NCBI RefSeq assembly: GCF_021532655.1
Contig: NZ_JAKGAS010000005.1
Coordinates: 124,001-188,000 of the forward strand
DNA: 64,000 nt
Reading direction: 5' to 3'
Origin: Paraglaciecola algarum
Lineage (GTDB): Bacteria; Pseudomonadota; Gammaproteobacteria; Enterobacterales; Alteromonadaceae
Numbering within the stretch: the first letter of the stretch is position 1; each line of letters begins with the position of its first letter. Below, in pieces: positions 46,285 through 54,685 of the stretch. Position numbers and translations under genes: made by a program. Under the pieces are notes generated by a model, which saw only the letters and a program-made list of their open reading frames with translations, was not told the DNA's origin and did no database searches.

Positions 46285-47286
46285 ATGAACAGTAAACAAT
46301 TGCAATATTTTTTAGCTACGGTAGAAAACGGCAGTATCACAGCAGCTGCGCGTGCAATTGATGTGGCACAGCCAGCCATTAGTTTGCAGTTGGCCAATCT
46401 AGAGCACGAACTAAAATTAAAATTATTTGAACGAGATTTTCGCGGTGTACATCTTACAGATGCGGGAAAGAAGTTCGAATATCATGCAAATATTATATTA
46501 ACTCAAATTAATCAAGCTAAAGCAGACTTAGTGGGTAATGAGCACGAATGCTCGGGAAAAGTCGTTGTCGGCCTCAGCCAATCCATTTGCAACGTGCTGT
46601 CTGTAGATTTACTCACTGAACTAGAACACAGGTTCGCCAATATCGAAATAGACTTTAGAATCGGACCATCTAATGTGATTAATAATTGTTTTGCTGAAAA
46701 TGAACTAGATATTATATTAGGGTATGAACTTGACGAACAATTAGAAAATGCAGCAGATACCTTAGCGTTAATCCGTGAGAACCTTTATTTGTACATTTCT
46801 CAAAAGCCACAAAATCCAGCTTACTATGAGTTAACTTTGTACGGTTCCATGCCTTTTGTTGATCTACAGCATTACGAAACCTTTGCTCCTAATAAAGAAG
46901 ATGCGTTATATAAATTATTGAATAAACAGGCTAAACAGGCGGGCATTAAACTCAAAACGAAAAGTGCTTTTGGCCAATTGATGACCACCTTACATTATGT
47001 GATGCAAGGTGTCGGTTTAATCGTAGCTCCCTCTTCCTCCGCTTTTCATCTAGAAAAGCAAAATTTAGTGAGAGCTATTGATATTGTAGATCCCCCTATC
47101 CAGCGTGACGTATACTTGAGTATGGCGGAAGATAAAAAGCACAATGCCGCTGTCAAAGTGGTATATGAGTTAATTAGGGAGTTAACGGCTAATGTACATG
47201 ATAATAAAGATTGGCGAGGGGAACTTTTAGATCAAAAGTACGCTCACCCTTCCAGAAATAATATTGAAGCATTGGTTGCTAGCTAA
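46285..47286 (+). CDS. LysR-family regulator, divergent from the amino-acid oxidation genes
   Basis: A 333-residue LysR-type regulator with the N-terminal helix-turn-helix (QLQYFLATVENGSITAAARA, then AQPAISLQLANLEHELKLKLFERD, residues about 5-55) and a C-terminal effector-binding domain (from about 92, GKVVVGLSQSI). AAGGAGG lies 5 nt before the ATG. It is divergent from the oxidase/cytochrome c/ridA genes across 299 bp holding two palindromes, so it probably controls them. The effector may be the oxidase substrate. Confidence 0.9.
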   Translation: MNSKQLQYFLATVENGSITAAARAIDVAQPAISLQLANLEHELKLKLFERDFRGVHLTDAGKKFEYHANIILTQINQAKADLVGNEHECSGKVVVGLSQSICNVLSVDLLTELEHRFANIEIDFRIGPSNVINNCFAENELDIILGYELDEQLENAADTLALIRENLYLYISQKPQNPAYYELTLYGSMPFVDLQHYETFAPNKEDALYKLLNKQAKQAGIKLKTKSAFGQLMTTLHYVMQGVGLIVAPSSSAFHLEKQNLVRAIDIVDPPIQRDVYLSMAEDKKHNAAVKVVYELIRELTANVHDNKDWRGELLDQKYAHPSRNNIEALVAS

Positions 47287-47288
47287 AG

Positions 47289-47615
47289 CTAACGAAGAAT
47301 AGACAGCGCTTCTTTACCGCTCATACCTAATTTAACCCCTAGTTTTTCAGCCTGTTTTGACACTGCCACTACAGGTTTAGCTAACATTTCATCATGATTG
47401 TTTACGCCAGAGACTATGGCACAGGCCTCGTCGGTTTTATCACAGGTAGTAACGTTTACGTAACCACAGGCAAGGATGCCTTTCTCGCCCTGGATAGTTA
47501 ACAATGGCAATTTCAAGTCAATCCGTGCTTTTTCTAATTCACCCCAATCAAAAGACTCAGCATGAATATTAGTTACCGTTAAAAAACCTAACATGACTGC
47601 TACAATTTTTTTCAT
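47289..47615 (-). CDS. Exported DUF1805 (YunC-like) protein
   Basis: A 108-residue protein with a signal peptide (about 1-19, TNIHA-ES), followed by a domain like Bacillus YunC/DUF1805: LLTIQGEKGILACGYVNV (about 39-56) and, at the end, AEKLGVKLGMSGKEALSIL (89-107). Classical members are cytoplasmic and lack the signal. It ends 2 bp from the convergent lysR stop. Function is unknown; the location suggests an accessory to the neighbouring exported oxidation module. Confidence 0.78.
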   Translation of the reverse strand: MKKIVAVMLGFLTVTNIHAESFDWGELEKARIDLKLPLLTIQGEKGILACGYVNVTTCDKTDEACAIVSGVNNHDEMLAKPVVAVSKQAEKLGVKLGMSGKEALSILR

Positions 47616-48140
47616 TTGCTACCTTTTTAGTTATTAATAGCCTAGCCACAATAGCTAGCCAACCATTAAAGCTCGTGCAGTATTAATGCCATAATAATAA
47701 AACAGCTGACTTATACCATTTCACCTTGATATGTGATCACTCAGAATGCGTCCAGCGGATTTTGATTAAGGCGTCGCTATGCAGTAATGGTTGTTCCCTT
47801 TCAAATAGCGAGAACCAGCTCTTTTTAAAAAGATAGGCGCAAAACCCGCTGGGGCATTCCTTTCAGGCGAGTTTTAAAAGGGCTTACTCTATGTTGCTTG
47901 ACTTCGAAAGAGAACTAGGTGATTTTAATAAAAAGCTATCAGTCATGCGCCTTGATTAAGACATTTTAAACTCTCGCTGAGTGACTACATATTAAGATGG
48001 AATGGTATTAGGGGGGATAGATAAAAACAAACATAATCGCCAGCTATAGTTGCACAAAACTAGGTCACACTTGTTCCGTTTGAAAGCGCACCTAGTATCC
48101 ATCGACAACTAACTGGTGCATAGTAAATAAAAACCCGTAA
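47616..48140. other. Intergenic gap occupied by a repeat element
   Basis: Of this 525-bp gap, 296 bp are the repeat at 47713-48008. The remaining 130 bp before the hypothetical gene at 48141 show no gene and no clear terminator. Confidence 0.6.
47713..48008. repeat. MITE-like element A2, longer relative of the 22972-23156 element
   Basis: The ends (47713-47744 and 47977-48008) match as inverted repeats at about 27 of 32 positions and start ATACCATT. From about 47877 on, the inner block (ttttaaaagggcttactc, gacttcgaaagagaac, agtcatgcgccttgatt, aaactctcgctgag) is nearly the same as in element A. An extra roughly 110-bp segment near the left side has its own inverted pair (CCAGCGGATTTTG/CAAAACCCGCTGG), so the element looks built from two hairpin units. 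Confidence 0.85.
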
Positions 48141-48671
48141 TCAGAGGCAATCCTCTGGAAACAGCTTAATGATACCACTCTTACCATTCCAATCACCTAC
48201 AATCCAAATTTGCTCAAAAGGGTGATTAGCAGGAACAGATATATGCCCTTTTAAAGCTTGTATTTGTTGTTTTCCCCAAGCTGGATGAGTATTTCGGATG
48301 ATCAACCAAACCCGTTTGCTATTATAAGTTTTAAAGGATTTATTAAACAAAATTCGATTTAATGCTGTTAATAAACGTTCATTCGGCTGAGTGTTGTTGA
48401 CTAATTCTTGTAGTTCTAGACGGGTATTGTCACTTAACTCTCGCTTTAATTTTTGCATCGCTTCTTGCTCACTGCCATACAAATGAGCCACTTCCAAATC
48501 TAATCTGCCTCCTTCAAAACGACAAGACACATCAGGTTTTGAAGGTTGATTATGCCAAAGGTGACGCATTGGATTACCCGTTTCAGATTCATACCAACGC
48601 ATGAAAAGTTTCGCTGCTTGATGCTCCAATTCAACTTTTTCAACTTCACTTTTTTTGGACTCAGTCACCAT
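48141..48671 (-). CDS. Hypothetical protein
   Basis: A 176-residue soluble protein of unknown family. It is charged, starts with a Lys/Glu-rich helix (1-30), and contains PSKPDVSCRFEGGRLDLEVAHLYG (about 43-66). The PD...LDLEVA pattern faintly recalls a PD-(D/E)xK nuclease core, but the lysine is missing. The second half alternates strands and helices (KRVWLIIRNTHPAWGKQQI; QIWIVGDWNGKSGIIKLF). It stands alone next to a repeat element, and no function is assigned. Confidence 0.6.
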   Translation of the reverse strand: MVTESKKSEVEKVELEHQAAKLFMRWYESETGNPMRHLWHNQPSKPDVSCRFEGGRLDLEVAHLYGSEQEAMQKLKRELSDNTRLELQELVNNTQPNERLLTALNRILFNKSFKTYNSKRVWLIIRNTHPAWGKQQIQALKGHISVPANHPFEQIWIVGDWNGKSGIIKLFPEDCL

Positions 48672-48811
48672 AAATATCTCAATTTAATTGAAGGTAATTT
48701 ATCAACCAAGATTACTATTTCATAACCTACTGTGTTTAGTTTACTACAACAAATTTTAAATACGCCAATTGACCACACCTTTACCTTCAACAGCTTTTCT
48801 AACCAACTACT

Positions 48812-49714
48812 TTAATTATTTATCTGGCCTTTAAAATATTCTTTCAAGTAGGTCAATATTAACCTGAGCTTTTTAGCATTGGCCGTACCCGGCGGGAAGA
48901 CCGCATACACATCAATGTCGTTTAAAGTGTAATCGTCAAGGACGGTTTCTAGAGTACCTGCTTGTATTTTTGGCCACGCATCATATTTAGGAATACGTGC
49001 CAAGCCATGGCCTGCTTCAACAAACGCGGTGCGGGCTGCAGCATTATTGGTACTTATACTACCTTTTGTTTGAATACTAAAAGAGCGAGTACCTTTGTGT
49101 AGTTTTAATACACCAGAAGTAAGCTTATAAATCACCCACTGGTGAGTACTTAAATCTGCTGGCTGAGTAGGTTTACCATATTTTTGAAAATACTCAGGGG
49201 CTGCACAAAGACAAGTCTTTAACGTGGCTAATTTAGTGGCTTGTAAACCAGAATCAGCCAGTGGTGCGCCGCGAATAGCTAAATCTATGCCCTCCTTCAT
49301 GATGTTTACTACCTCGTCAGTCAACATCAAATCTAACTCAATTTTAGGATAAATCTTCTTAAATTGATTCAGAGCCGGCACCACATTTTGCAGTCCTACA
49401 TTCACCGGACAGGTTATTTTAAGTAGTCCTTCAGGCTCCGTCTTTAAATTTTCAATTTGTAGATTAGCAGCATTGGCTTGTTCAGCAATGACCCGGCAAC
49501 GTTGGTAATAGGCTTGCCCAGCCTCGGTTAAACTAATAGATCGAGTCGAACGATTGAGTAGTTTAACCTCTAACTGAGTTTCAAGTTTTTTTAGATGATA
49601 ACTTACCACAGCTCTCGATAAGCCCAGTTGTTTTGCAGCAGCGCTTAAGCTGCCTTGCTCAATTACTTGGGCAAATACCACCATACTTTTTAACTGCTCA
49701 AACGAAAGACTCAA
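48812..49714 (-). CDS. LysR-family regulator, divergent from the pfpI-like/yqhD pair
   Basis: A 300-residue LysR-type regulator of the CrgA/AaeR-like group: N-terminal helix-turn-helix (VIEQGSLSAAAKQLGLSRAVVSYHLKKLE, about 17-45), LLNRSTRSISLTEAG, and an effector domain with a typical LKITCPVNVG start (about 93). It is divergent from a DJ-1/PfpI-like gene and yqhD and so probably controls them. A 22-bp direct duplication lies 15-58 bp upstream of its start and a 23-bp palindrome lies further on. Confidence 0.9.
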   Translation of the reverse strand: MSLSFEQLKSMVVFAQVIEQGSLSAAAKQLGLSRAVVSYHLKKLETQLEVKLLNRSTRSISLTEAGQAYYQRCRVIAEQANAANLQIENLKTEPEGLLKITCPVNVGLQNVVPALNQFKKIYPKIELDLMLTDEVVNIMKEGIDLAIRGAPLADSGLQATKLATLKTCLCAAPEYFQKYGKPTQPADLSTHQWVIYKLTSGVLKLHKGTRSFSIQTKGSISTNNAAARTAFVEAGHGLARIPKYDAWPKIQAGTLETVLDDYTLNDIDVYAVFPPGTANAKKLRLILTYLKEYFKGQINN

Positions 49715-49728
49715 ACGCGCCCCCCCTT

Positions 49729-49772
49729 ATTTAAAATTAAGTCCAACAAAATTTAAAATTAAGTCCAACAAA
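49729..49772. repeat. 22-bp direct tandem duplication in the lysR promoter region
   Basis: Two exact copies lie head to tail (49729-49750 and 49751-49772). Each starts ATTTAAAATTAAG and ends TCCAACAAA. The period equals two helical turns, so duplicated protein sites would lie on the same DNA face. It is either a recent slip duplication or a doubled operator. Confidence 0.9.
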
Positions 49773-49800
49773 GATAAGTCTTGATAGCACCAATAAAGCA

Positions 49801-49823
49801 ATTGTATCAATTTTTGATACAAT
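49801..49823. promoter_or_regulatory. Palindrome ATTGTATCAA-TTT-TTGATACAAT, candidate LysR operator
   Basis: Perfect 10-bp arms around TTT lie midway between the divergent lysR and pfpI-like genes, where LysR-type regulators bind. The inner TATCA/TGATA arms are compatible with such a site. The assignment is by position and symmetry only. Confidence 0.5.
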
Positions 49824-49970
49824 GTTATCAACTTTCACTGCATTGTTTTATTTCTCTCTAACCATATACTTAGTTCATGGCAAGTAACACTGCTTAACTG
49901 CTTATTAGTAAAGACCAATAAAGGCCACTTTATTAATACCTATTAACGAATTGAAATAACGGAGAAAGAA

Positions 49971-50657
49971 ATGGCTAAGAAAATATTAATGGTACTGACT
50001 TCACATGATCAACTAGGTAACACAGGCCAAAAAACCGGCTTTTGGGTAGAAGAGTTCGCGGCACCCTATTACACTTTTATCGATGCGGGTATAGAAGTAA
50101 CCTTAGCCACCCCTAAAGGTGGCAAAGCGCCTATTGACCCAACTAGCACATTAGATGATTTTCAAACTTCAGCCACCGAACGCTTTAATAATGATGATGT
50201 AGCAAAAGCTAAAATTGCTAACACTGAAGTGTTATCGTCGCTAAAGCAGGATGATTTTGATGGGGTGTTTTATCCAGGCGGTCATGGCCCTTTGTGGGAT
50301 CTTACCAACAATCAAGACTCAATTAGTTTGATTGAAAGCTTTCTTGCCGCCAACAAAGCGGTAGCAACTGTGTGTCACGCAAGTGCAGCCTTATTAAACG
50401 TAAAATTGAATTCTGGTGAGTATGCGGTTCAAGGCAAAGCGGTAACGGGCTTTACCAATAGTGAAGAAGAAGCTGTGCAATTAACCGAAGTGGTACCTTT
50501 TTTACTAGAAGACGAGTTAATTAAGCGAGGAGCCGATTATCAAAAAGCCCCAGACTGGCAAGCTTTTGCAGTAAAAGATGGCTTAATCATTAGCGGCCAA
50601 AACCCAGCTAGCTCAGCACTAGCAGCTGAAAAATTATTAACTCACATTTCGGCTTAG
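49971..50657 (+). CDS. DJ-1/PfpI (class I glutamine amidotransferase-like) protein
   Basis: A 228-residue protein with the DJ-1/Hsp31-like fold: GQKTGFWVEEFAAPYYTF (19-36, with catalytic-type Glu at 27 or 28), YPGGHGPLWDL (101-111), and the nucleophile elbow VCHASAAL (Cys135, His136). Relatives act on methylglyoxal or glycated products, or as chaperones. It is followed 94 bp downstream by a YqhD aldehyde reductase, and both probably belong to an aldehyde-stress response controlled by the divergent LysR. Confidence 0.9.
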   Translation: MAKKILMVLTSHDQLGNTGQKTGFWVEEFAAPYYTFIDAGIEVTLATPKGGKAPIDPTSTLDDFQTSATERFNNDDVAKAKIANTEVLSSLKQDDFDGVFYPGGHGPLWDLTNNQDSISLIESFLAANKAVATVCHASAALLNVKLNSGEYAVQGKAVTGFTNSEEEAVQLTEVVPFLLEDELIKRGADYQKAPDWQAFAVKDGLIISGQNPASSALAAEKLLTHISA

Positions 50658-50751
50658 GTTAGTTCTTCAAGCCAAATTTACAGATTACACATAGCCGGAT
50701 GATAGAAATACCGGCTACATAAATACAAGTTACTAGGATATACCAACAAAT

Positions 50752-51909
50752 ATGTTAAATTTTAATTTTCAAAACCCTACTCACATTCATTTTGGTGAAG
50801 GACAAATTTCAGTACTAGCCAAAGAAGTGCCAGCAGATGCACGAGTGTTAGTAGTGTATGGCGGTGGTTCAATCAAATCAAATGGGGTGTTTCAGCAAGT
50901 GTCTGACGCCCTTAAAAATCACACTTGGTTTGAATTTTCAGGCATAGAGCCCAACCCTACTTACGATACCCTAATGAAAGCTCAAGAGATTATTCAAGCG
51001 GAAAAAATCGACTACTTGATTGCCGTAGGTGGTGGTTCTGTGGTGGATGGCGCTAAATTTATTGCCGCCGCAGCTAAATATGAAGGTGACGATCCTTGGG
51101 ATATTATTGTTAAACAACAACCGGTTAAGCAAGCATTACCCATTGCCGCGGTTTTAACTTTGCCCGCTACCGGATCAGAAAGTAACGGTAACTCGGTTGT
51201 CACCCGTAATGGCAGTAAAATCCCTTTCTCTAGCCCATTAGTGCGCCCACTTTTGGCGGTGCTAGATCCAAGTGTGACTTTGTCGTTATCTGAACGTCAA
51301 ATCAGTAACGGCGTAGTCGATGCCTTTGTACATATCATCGAACAGTATTTAACCTATAACGTGAATGGCAAAGTGCAAGACCGTTTTAGTGAAGGTTTAT
51401 TACAAACCTTGATCGAAGAAGGGCCAAAGGCCTTAGATCCAGCCAGCAAAGACGACTTAGAAATTCGGGCCAATATTATGTGGTCGGCGACTATGGCCTT
51501 AAACGGTTTGATTGGTGCAGGTGTGCCACAAGATTGGTCTACACATATGATTGGCCACGAACTTACCGGTGCCTTTGGAGTAGATCATGCCCGCAGCTTA
51601 TCAATTGTATTACCAGCCTTGATGCAAGTACGACGTGAACAAAAACGTGAAAAGTTACTACAATATGCTGAGCGTGTTTGGCACATTAATGAAGGTGATG
51701 ACAACACTAGAATTGATAAAGCCATTCAATGCACTATTGAGTTTTTCAAGAAAATGCAGGTTCCTACTAGCCTATCTGATGCCGATATCAGCAGCAAAGA
51801 TATTGATTTATTAGTAGGGCGTTTAGAACAACACGGTATGACGGCTTTAGGTGAACATAATGACATCTCGCTAGAAGTGAGCCGAGAAATATTACTCAAG
51901 GCGCTGTAA
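50752..51909 (+). CDS. yqhD: NADPH-dependent aldehyde reductase YqhD (iron-type ADH family)
   Basis: A 385-residue group III metal-dependent alcohol dehydrogenase, close to E. coli YqhD (387). Shared blocks include YGGGSIKSNGVFQQV (36-50), GIEPNPTY (62-69), VGGGSVVDGAKFIAAA (about 91-106) and the metal-ligand segments DAFVHIIEQY and HMIGHELTGAFGVDHA. YqhD reduces short and lipid-derived aldehydes with NADPH. In E. coli it is controlled by the AraC-type YqhC; here a LysR gene is divergent instead. Confidence 0.95.
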   Translation: MLNFNFQNPTHIHFGEGQISVLAKEVPADARVLVVYGGGSIKSNGVFQQVSDALKNHTWFEFSGIEPNPTYDTLMKAQEIIQAEKIDYLIAVGGGSVVDGAKFIAAAAKYEGDDPWDIIVKQQPVKQALPIAAVLTLPATGSESNGNSVVTRNGSKIPFSSPLVRPLLAVLDPSVTLSLSERQISNGVVDAFVHIIEQYLTYNVNGKVQDRFSEGLLQTLIEEGPKALDPASKDDLEIRANIMWSATMALNGLIGAGVPQDWSTHMIGHELTGAFGVDHARSLSIVLPALMQVRREQKREKLLQYAERVWHINEGDDNTRIDKAIQCTIEFFKKMQVPTSLSDADISSKDIDLLVGRLEQHGMTALGEHNDISLEVSREILLKAL

Positions 51910-52115
51910 TCACTTATTCACGAATAAATGAGCCAAGACTAAACTTCTATTAAGTCAGTGATGTTAATTAATAAGGCCATAATATAGCTAGGTTTTTCGC
52001 TTGAACTTGATACGCAATTTAGTGAACTACCTAGCCTCAAACGCTAATCATTTATTCCTATGTTATATTTGAGAGTTGAGTAACAAAGCTACTTAAGCTT
52101 GGAGATGATTGACTA

Positions 52116-52481
52116 GTGTTTGACAATACAAATAAGCCAACTGGCATTAAAAGAATACATTTAGCCACCTTAAATTCATTTAGAGCATTTAAATGGCTGT
52201 ATAAAAATGAATCTGCTTTTAAGCAGGAGTTATGGTTGCTGCTAATAGCCATCCCAATTTCGTTTTTATTTAACATAAGTGCCAATGAGCAAATCGTCTT
52301 AATCTTAGCTATTTTGTTTATTTTGTTCACTGAAATCATTAATACAGCCATAGAAGTAATAGTTGACCGTATTGGTTTGGATATTCATCCACTATCCGGC
52401 TTAGCAAAAGACTTGGGGTCAGCCGCTGTTTTTATAGGACTGATAGTCGCCGCGAGTATTTGGCTCATCATATTAATTTAA
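52116..52481 (+). CDS. dgkA: Diacylglycerol kinase
   Basis: A 121-residue integral membrane kinase, the same size as E. coli DgkA. It phosphorylates diacylglycerol to phosphatidic acid in the inner membrane. The signature EIINTAIEVIVDRIG (67-81) and GLAKDLGSAAVFI (about 88-100) are clear, with three hydrophobic helices. The start is GTG. It lies 94 bp before an LTA-synthase-like sulfatase gene. Enzymes of that fold that use phospholipid head groups release diacylglycerol, so the pair suggests local recycling. Confidence 0.93.
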   Translation: MFDNTNKPTGIKRIHLATLNSFRAFKWLYKNESAFKQELWLLLIAIPISFLFNISANEQIVLILAILFILFTEIINTAIEVIVDRIGLDIHPLSGLAKDLGSAAVFIGLIVAASIWLIILI

Positions 52482-52575
52482 CTTCATACTCTGGCTTTAT
52501 TTGAGTTTAAATTAAGTAAACCTTAAGTTTCATTTTATAGGCTTGGCATCGTAATCAATTAAAAAGTTGTATTTG

Positions 52576-54555
52576 ATGTTTAGCTCTATAATTTTTGTTT
52601 TACGGCCATTTGTGCTGTTTGCTATATTTTTGTTATTAACCCTGAGTATATCTAGATATGGATTAGCCATATGGAATATCGATCGCTTTCATGACATCAA
52701 GAGTTTGCTTGCGTTATCACTTAATGGATTAAGAATTGACCTCAGTCTTTTAGGTTACTTATTAATTCTGCCCGCTCTGCTCCACCCTTGGTTAATAGCT
52801 AGCAAGTTACAAGTGTTATGGCTAAAAGCCTTAAAAATTTGGTTTTTTGTGGTTTTGGTTAGCGTGTTATTTTTTGAATTAGCCACTCCAGCATTTATTA
52901 TTGAGTATGGCTTTAGACCCAACAGGTTATTTATAGAATACCTAGCCTATCCTGATGAGGTCATGAAGATGTTATTCAACGGCCATTTAGCCACTATAAC
53001 AATCGTTTTCTCATCATTAATCATCTTAAGTCTTGGTATATGGCGAACCCTAGATAAGTTAGTGCTCACCTGTAAAAATAAGCTTCAACTAAATATACCT
53101 TCGAGTCTAGTCTCATTTTTGGCTTTAATTTTAGTACTATTTTTATGTGCTAGAGGAACAGTTGGACACAGGCCAATTAACCCTTCGTTAGTGTATTTTT
53201 CTACCGATCCTTTGATTAATTCATTAACCCTAAATTCACTCTACTGTGTGGCCCATGCTTATAAACAATTTGGTGACGAAAAAAATGCCTCTAAGTTATA
53301 TGGCAAAATGGAAAACCAGCAAATCATCAAGCTAGTCCAGCAAGAAACCTTGTTAGAGCCAGTAAAATTTATAAGTTCGTCGCAGCCTTCTCTAGCAATA
53401 CGTAAACCACTTTATCAAGGCAAACCTAAAAACTTAGTCATCATTCTTGAAGAAAGTTTGGGGGCACAATATGTGTCCTCACTAGGTGGTTTAGCCATCA
53501 CTCCCGAAATTGATAAATTAAACGCACAGGGCTGGGCATTTAATCATTTATATGCCACAGGCACACGTTCAGTAAGGGGTATTGAGGCAGTAATAACAGG
53601 TTTTACCCCCACTCCTTCCCGAGCAGTGGTGAAGCTAGACAAGTCACAACAGAACTTTTTCACTATTGCCAGTTTGCTTAAAAACAATAATTACACTACC
53701 CAATTTATTTACGGGGGCGAAAGTCACTTTGATAATATGAAGAGCTTTTTCTTAGGCAATGGTTTTACCGATATAGTCGATTTCAAAGATATTCTAGATC
53801 CTAAATTTGTCGCTTCTTGGGGCGCCAGCGATGAAGATTTATTTAACCAAGCTAATATTGAATTAAACAAATTACATCAATCAAACAAACCGTTTTTTAG
53901 TTTTATTTTTACGTCTAGTAACCATGATCCCTTTGAAATTCCTGACGGTGTTGTCACCCCAATCAAATACACAGAACAACAATTAGCCACTTACGACTCA
54001 AAAGAATTGCTACGCCATAAAGCAATTCAGTATGCCGACTATGCGTTAGGAAAATTTATCAATAAAGCAAAAATACAAGATTATTGGCAAGACACTATAT
54101 TTTTAGTGGTTGCCGATCACGATGCTAGAGCCATGGGTAATGCCCTAGTGCCTATTAACAATTTTCATATACCTGGTGTGATCCTAAATTCTGGAATAGA
54201 GACTAAAGTTGAAAACAGAGTAGTCAGCCAAATTGATTTGGCCCCTACCTTATTATCACTCATGGGAGTCACCAACCAGTCACCAATGTTAGGTCATGAC
54301 TTAAACGATCCTAATGCTTCTGGGCGAGCAATGATGCAATACGCAGACAACTTTGCCTATATGCAAGGCCAAGAAGTCACTATTTTACAGCCACAAAAAC
54401 CTGCACTTAACTTTCAATACGACCACATATCAAAAGTGTTAAAGCCAATAAGTTTAAATTTAAATTTATCAAACATCGCCCTAGCCCACGTTTTGTGGGG
54501 AAGTTTGGCTTATGAAAATGAATGGTTTAAAGCTGCTGAAGCGAAAAGAAAATAA
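52576..54555 (+). CDS. LTA-synthase-family membrane sulfatase (phospho-head-group transferase-like)
   Basis: A 659-residue inner-membrane protein with about five N-terminal membrane helices (to about residue 205), a linker, then a periplasmic alkaline-phosphatase/sulfatase domain from about 288 (KNLVIILEESLGAQYVSSLG). The catalytic nucleophile is the Thr in YATGTRSVRGIEAV, and the metal residues include VVADHDARA. In this family phosphoglycerol or phosphoethanolamine is moved from phospholipids to glycans. The first ATG (52576) is used; a TTG at 52567 is possible, and neither has a strong ribosome site. It follows dgkA, which could recycle the diacylglycerol product. Confidence 0.88.
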   Translation: MFSSIIFVLRPFVLFAIFLLLTLSISRYGLAIWNIDRFHDIKSLLALSLNGLRIDLSLLGYLLILPALLHPWLIASKLQVLWLKALKIWFFVVLVSVLFFELATPAFIIEYGFRPNRLFIEYLAYPDEVMKMLFNGHLATITIVFSSLIILSLGIWRTLDKLVLTCKNKLQLNIPSSLVSFLALILVLFLCARGTVGHRPINPSLVYFSTDPLINSLTLNSLYCVAHAYKQFGDEKNASKLYGKMENQQIIKLVQQETLLEPVKFISSSQPSLAIRKPLYQGKPKNLVIILEESLGAQYVSSLGGLAITPEIDKLNAQGWAFNHLYATGTRSVRGIEAVITGFTPTPSRAVVKLDKSQQNFFTIASLLKNNNYTTQFIYGGESHFDNMKSFFLGNGFTDIVDFKDILDPKFVASWGASDEDLFNQANIELNKLHQSNKPFFSFIFTSSNHDPFEIPDGVVTPIKYTEQQLATYDSKELLRHKAIQYADYALGKFINKAKIQDYWQDTIFLVVADHDARAMGNALVPINNFHIPGVILNSGIETKVENRVVSQIDLAPTLLSLMGVTNQSPMLGHDLNDPNASGRAMMQYADNFAYMQGQEVTILQPQKPALNFQYDHISKVLKPISLNLNLSNIALAHVLWGSLAYENEWFKAAEAKRK

Positions 54556-54685
54556 TGACCAAGCAATCCGGAATAGACTCTTATTTAAGAGTTTAAACGG
54601 CACTATATCCAGCGTAAATAGTAGTTTATTGGGGTATAATTCTAATAAAATAGTCTACTTTAGAATACCTAATGAGAGTGATTAA

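Noticed and set aside
48141..48671. Nuclease call for the hypothetical protein
   Set aside because: The PD...LDLEVA pattern lacks the catalytic lysine of PD-(D/E)xK enzymes, so the evidence is too weak.
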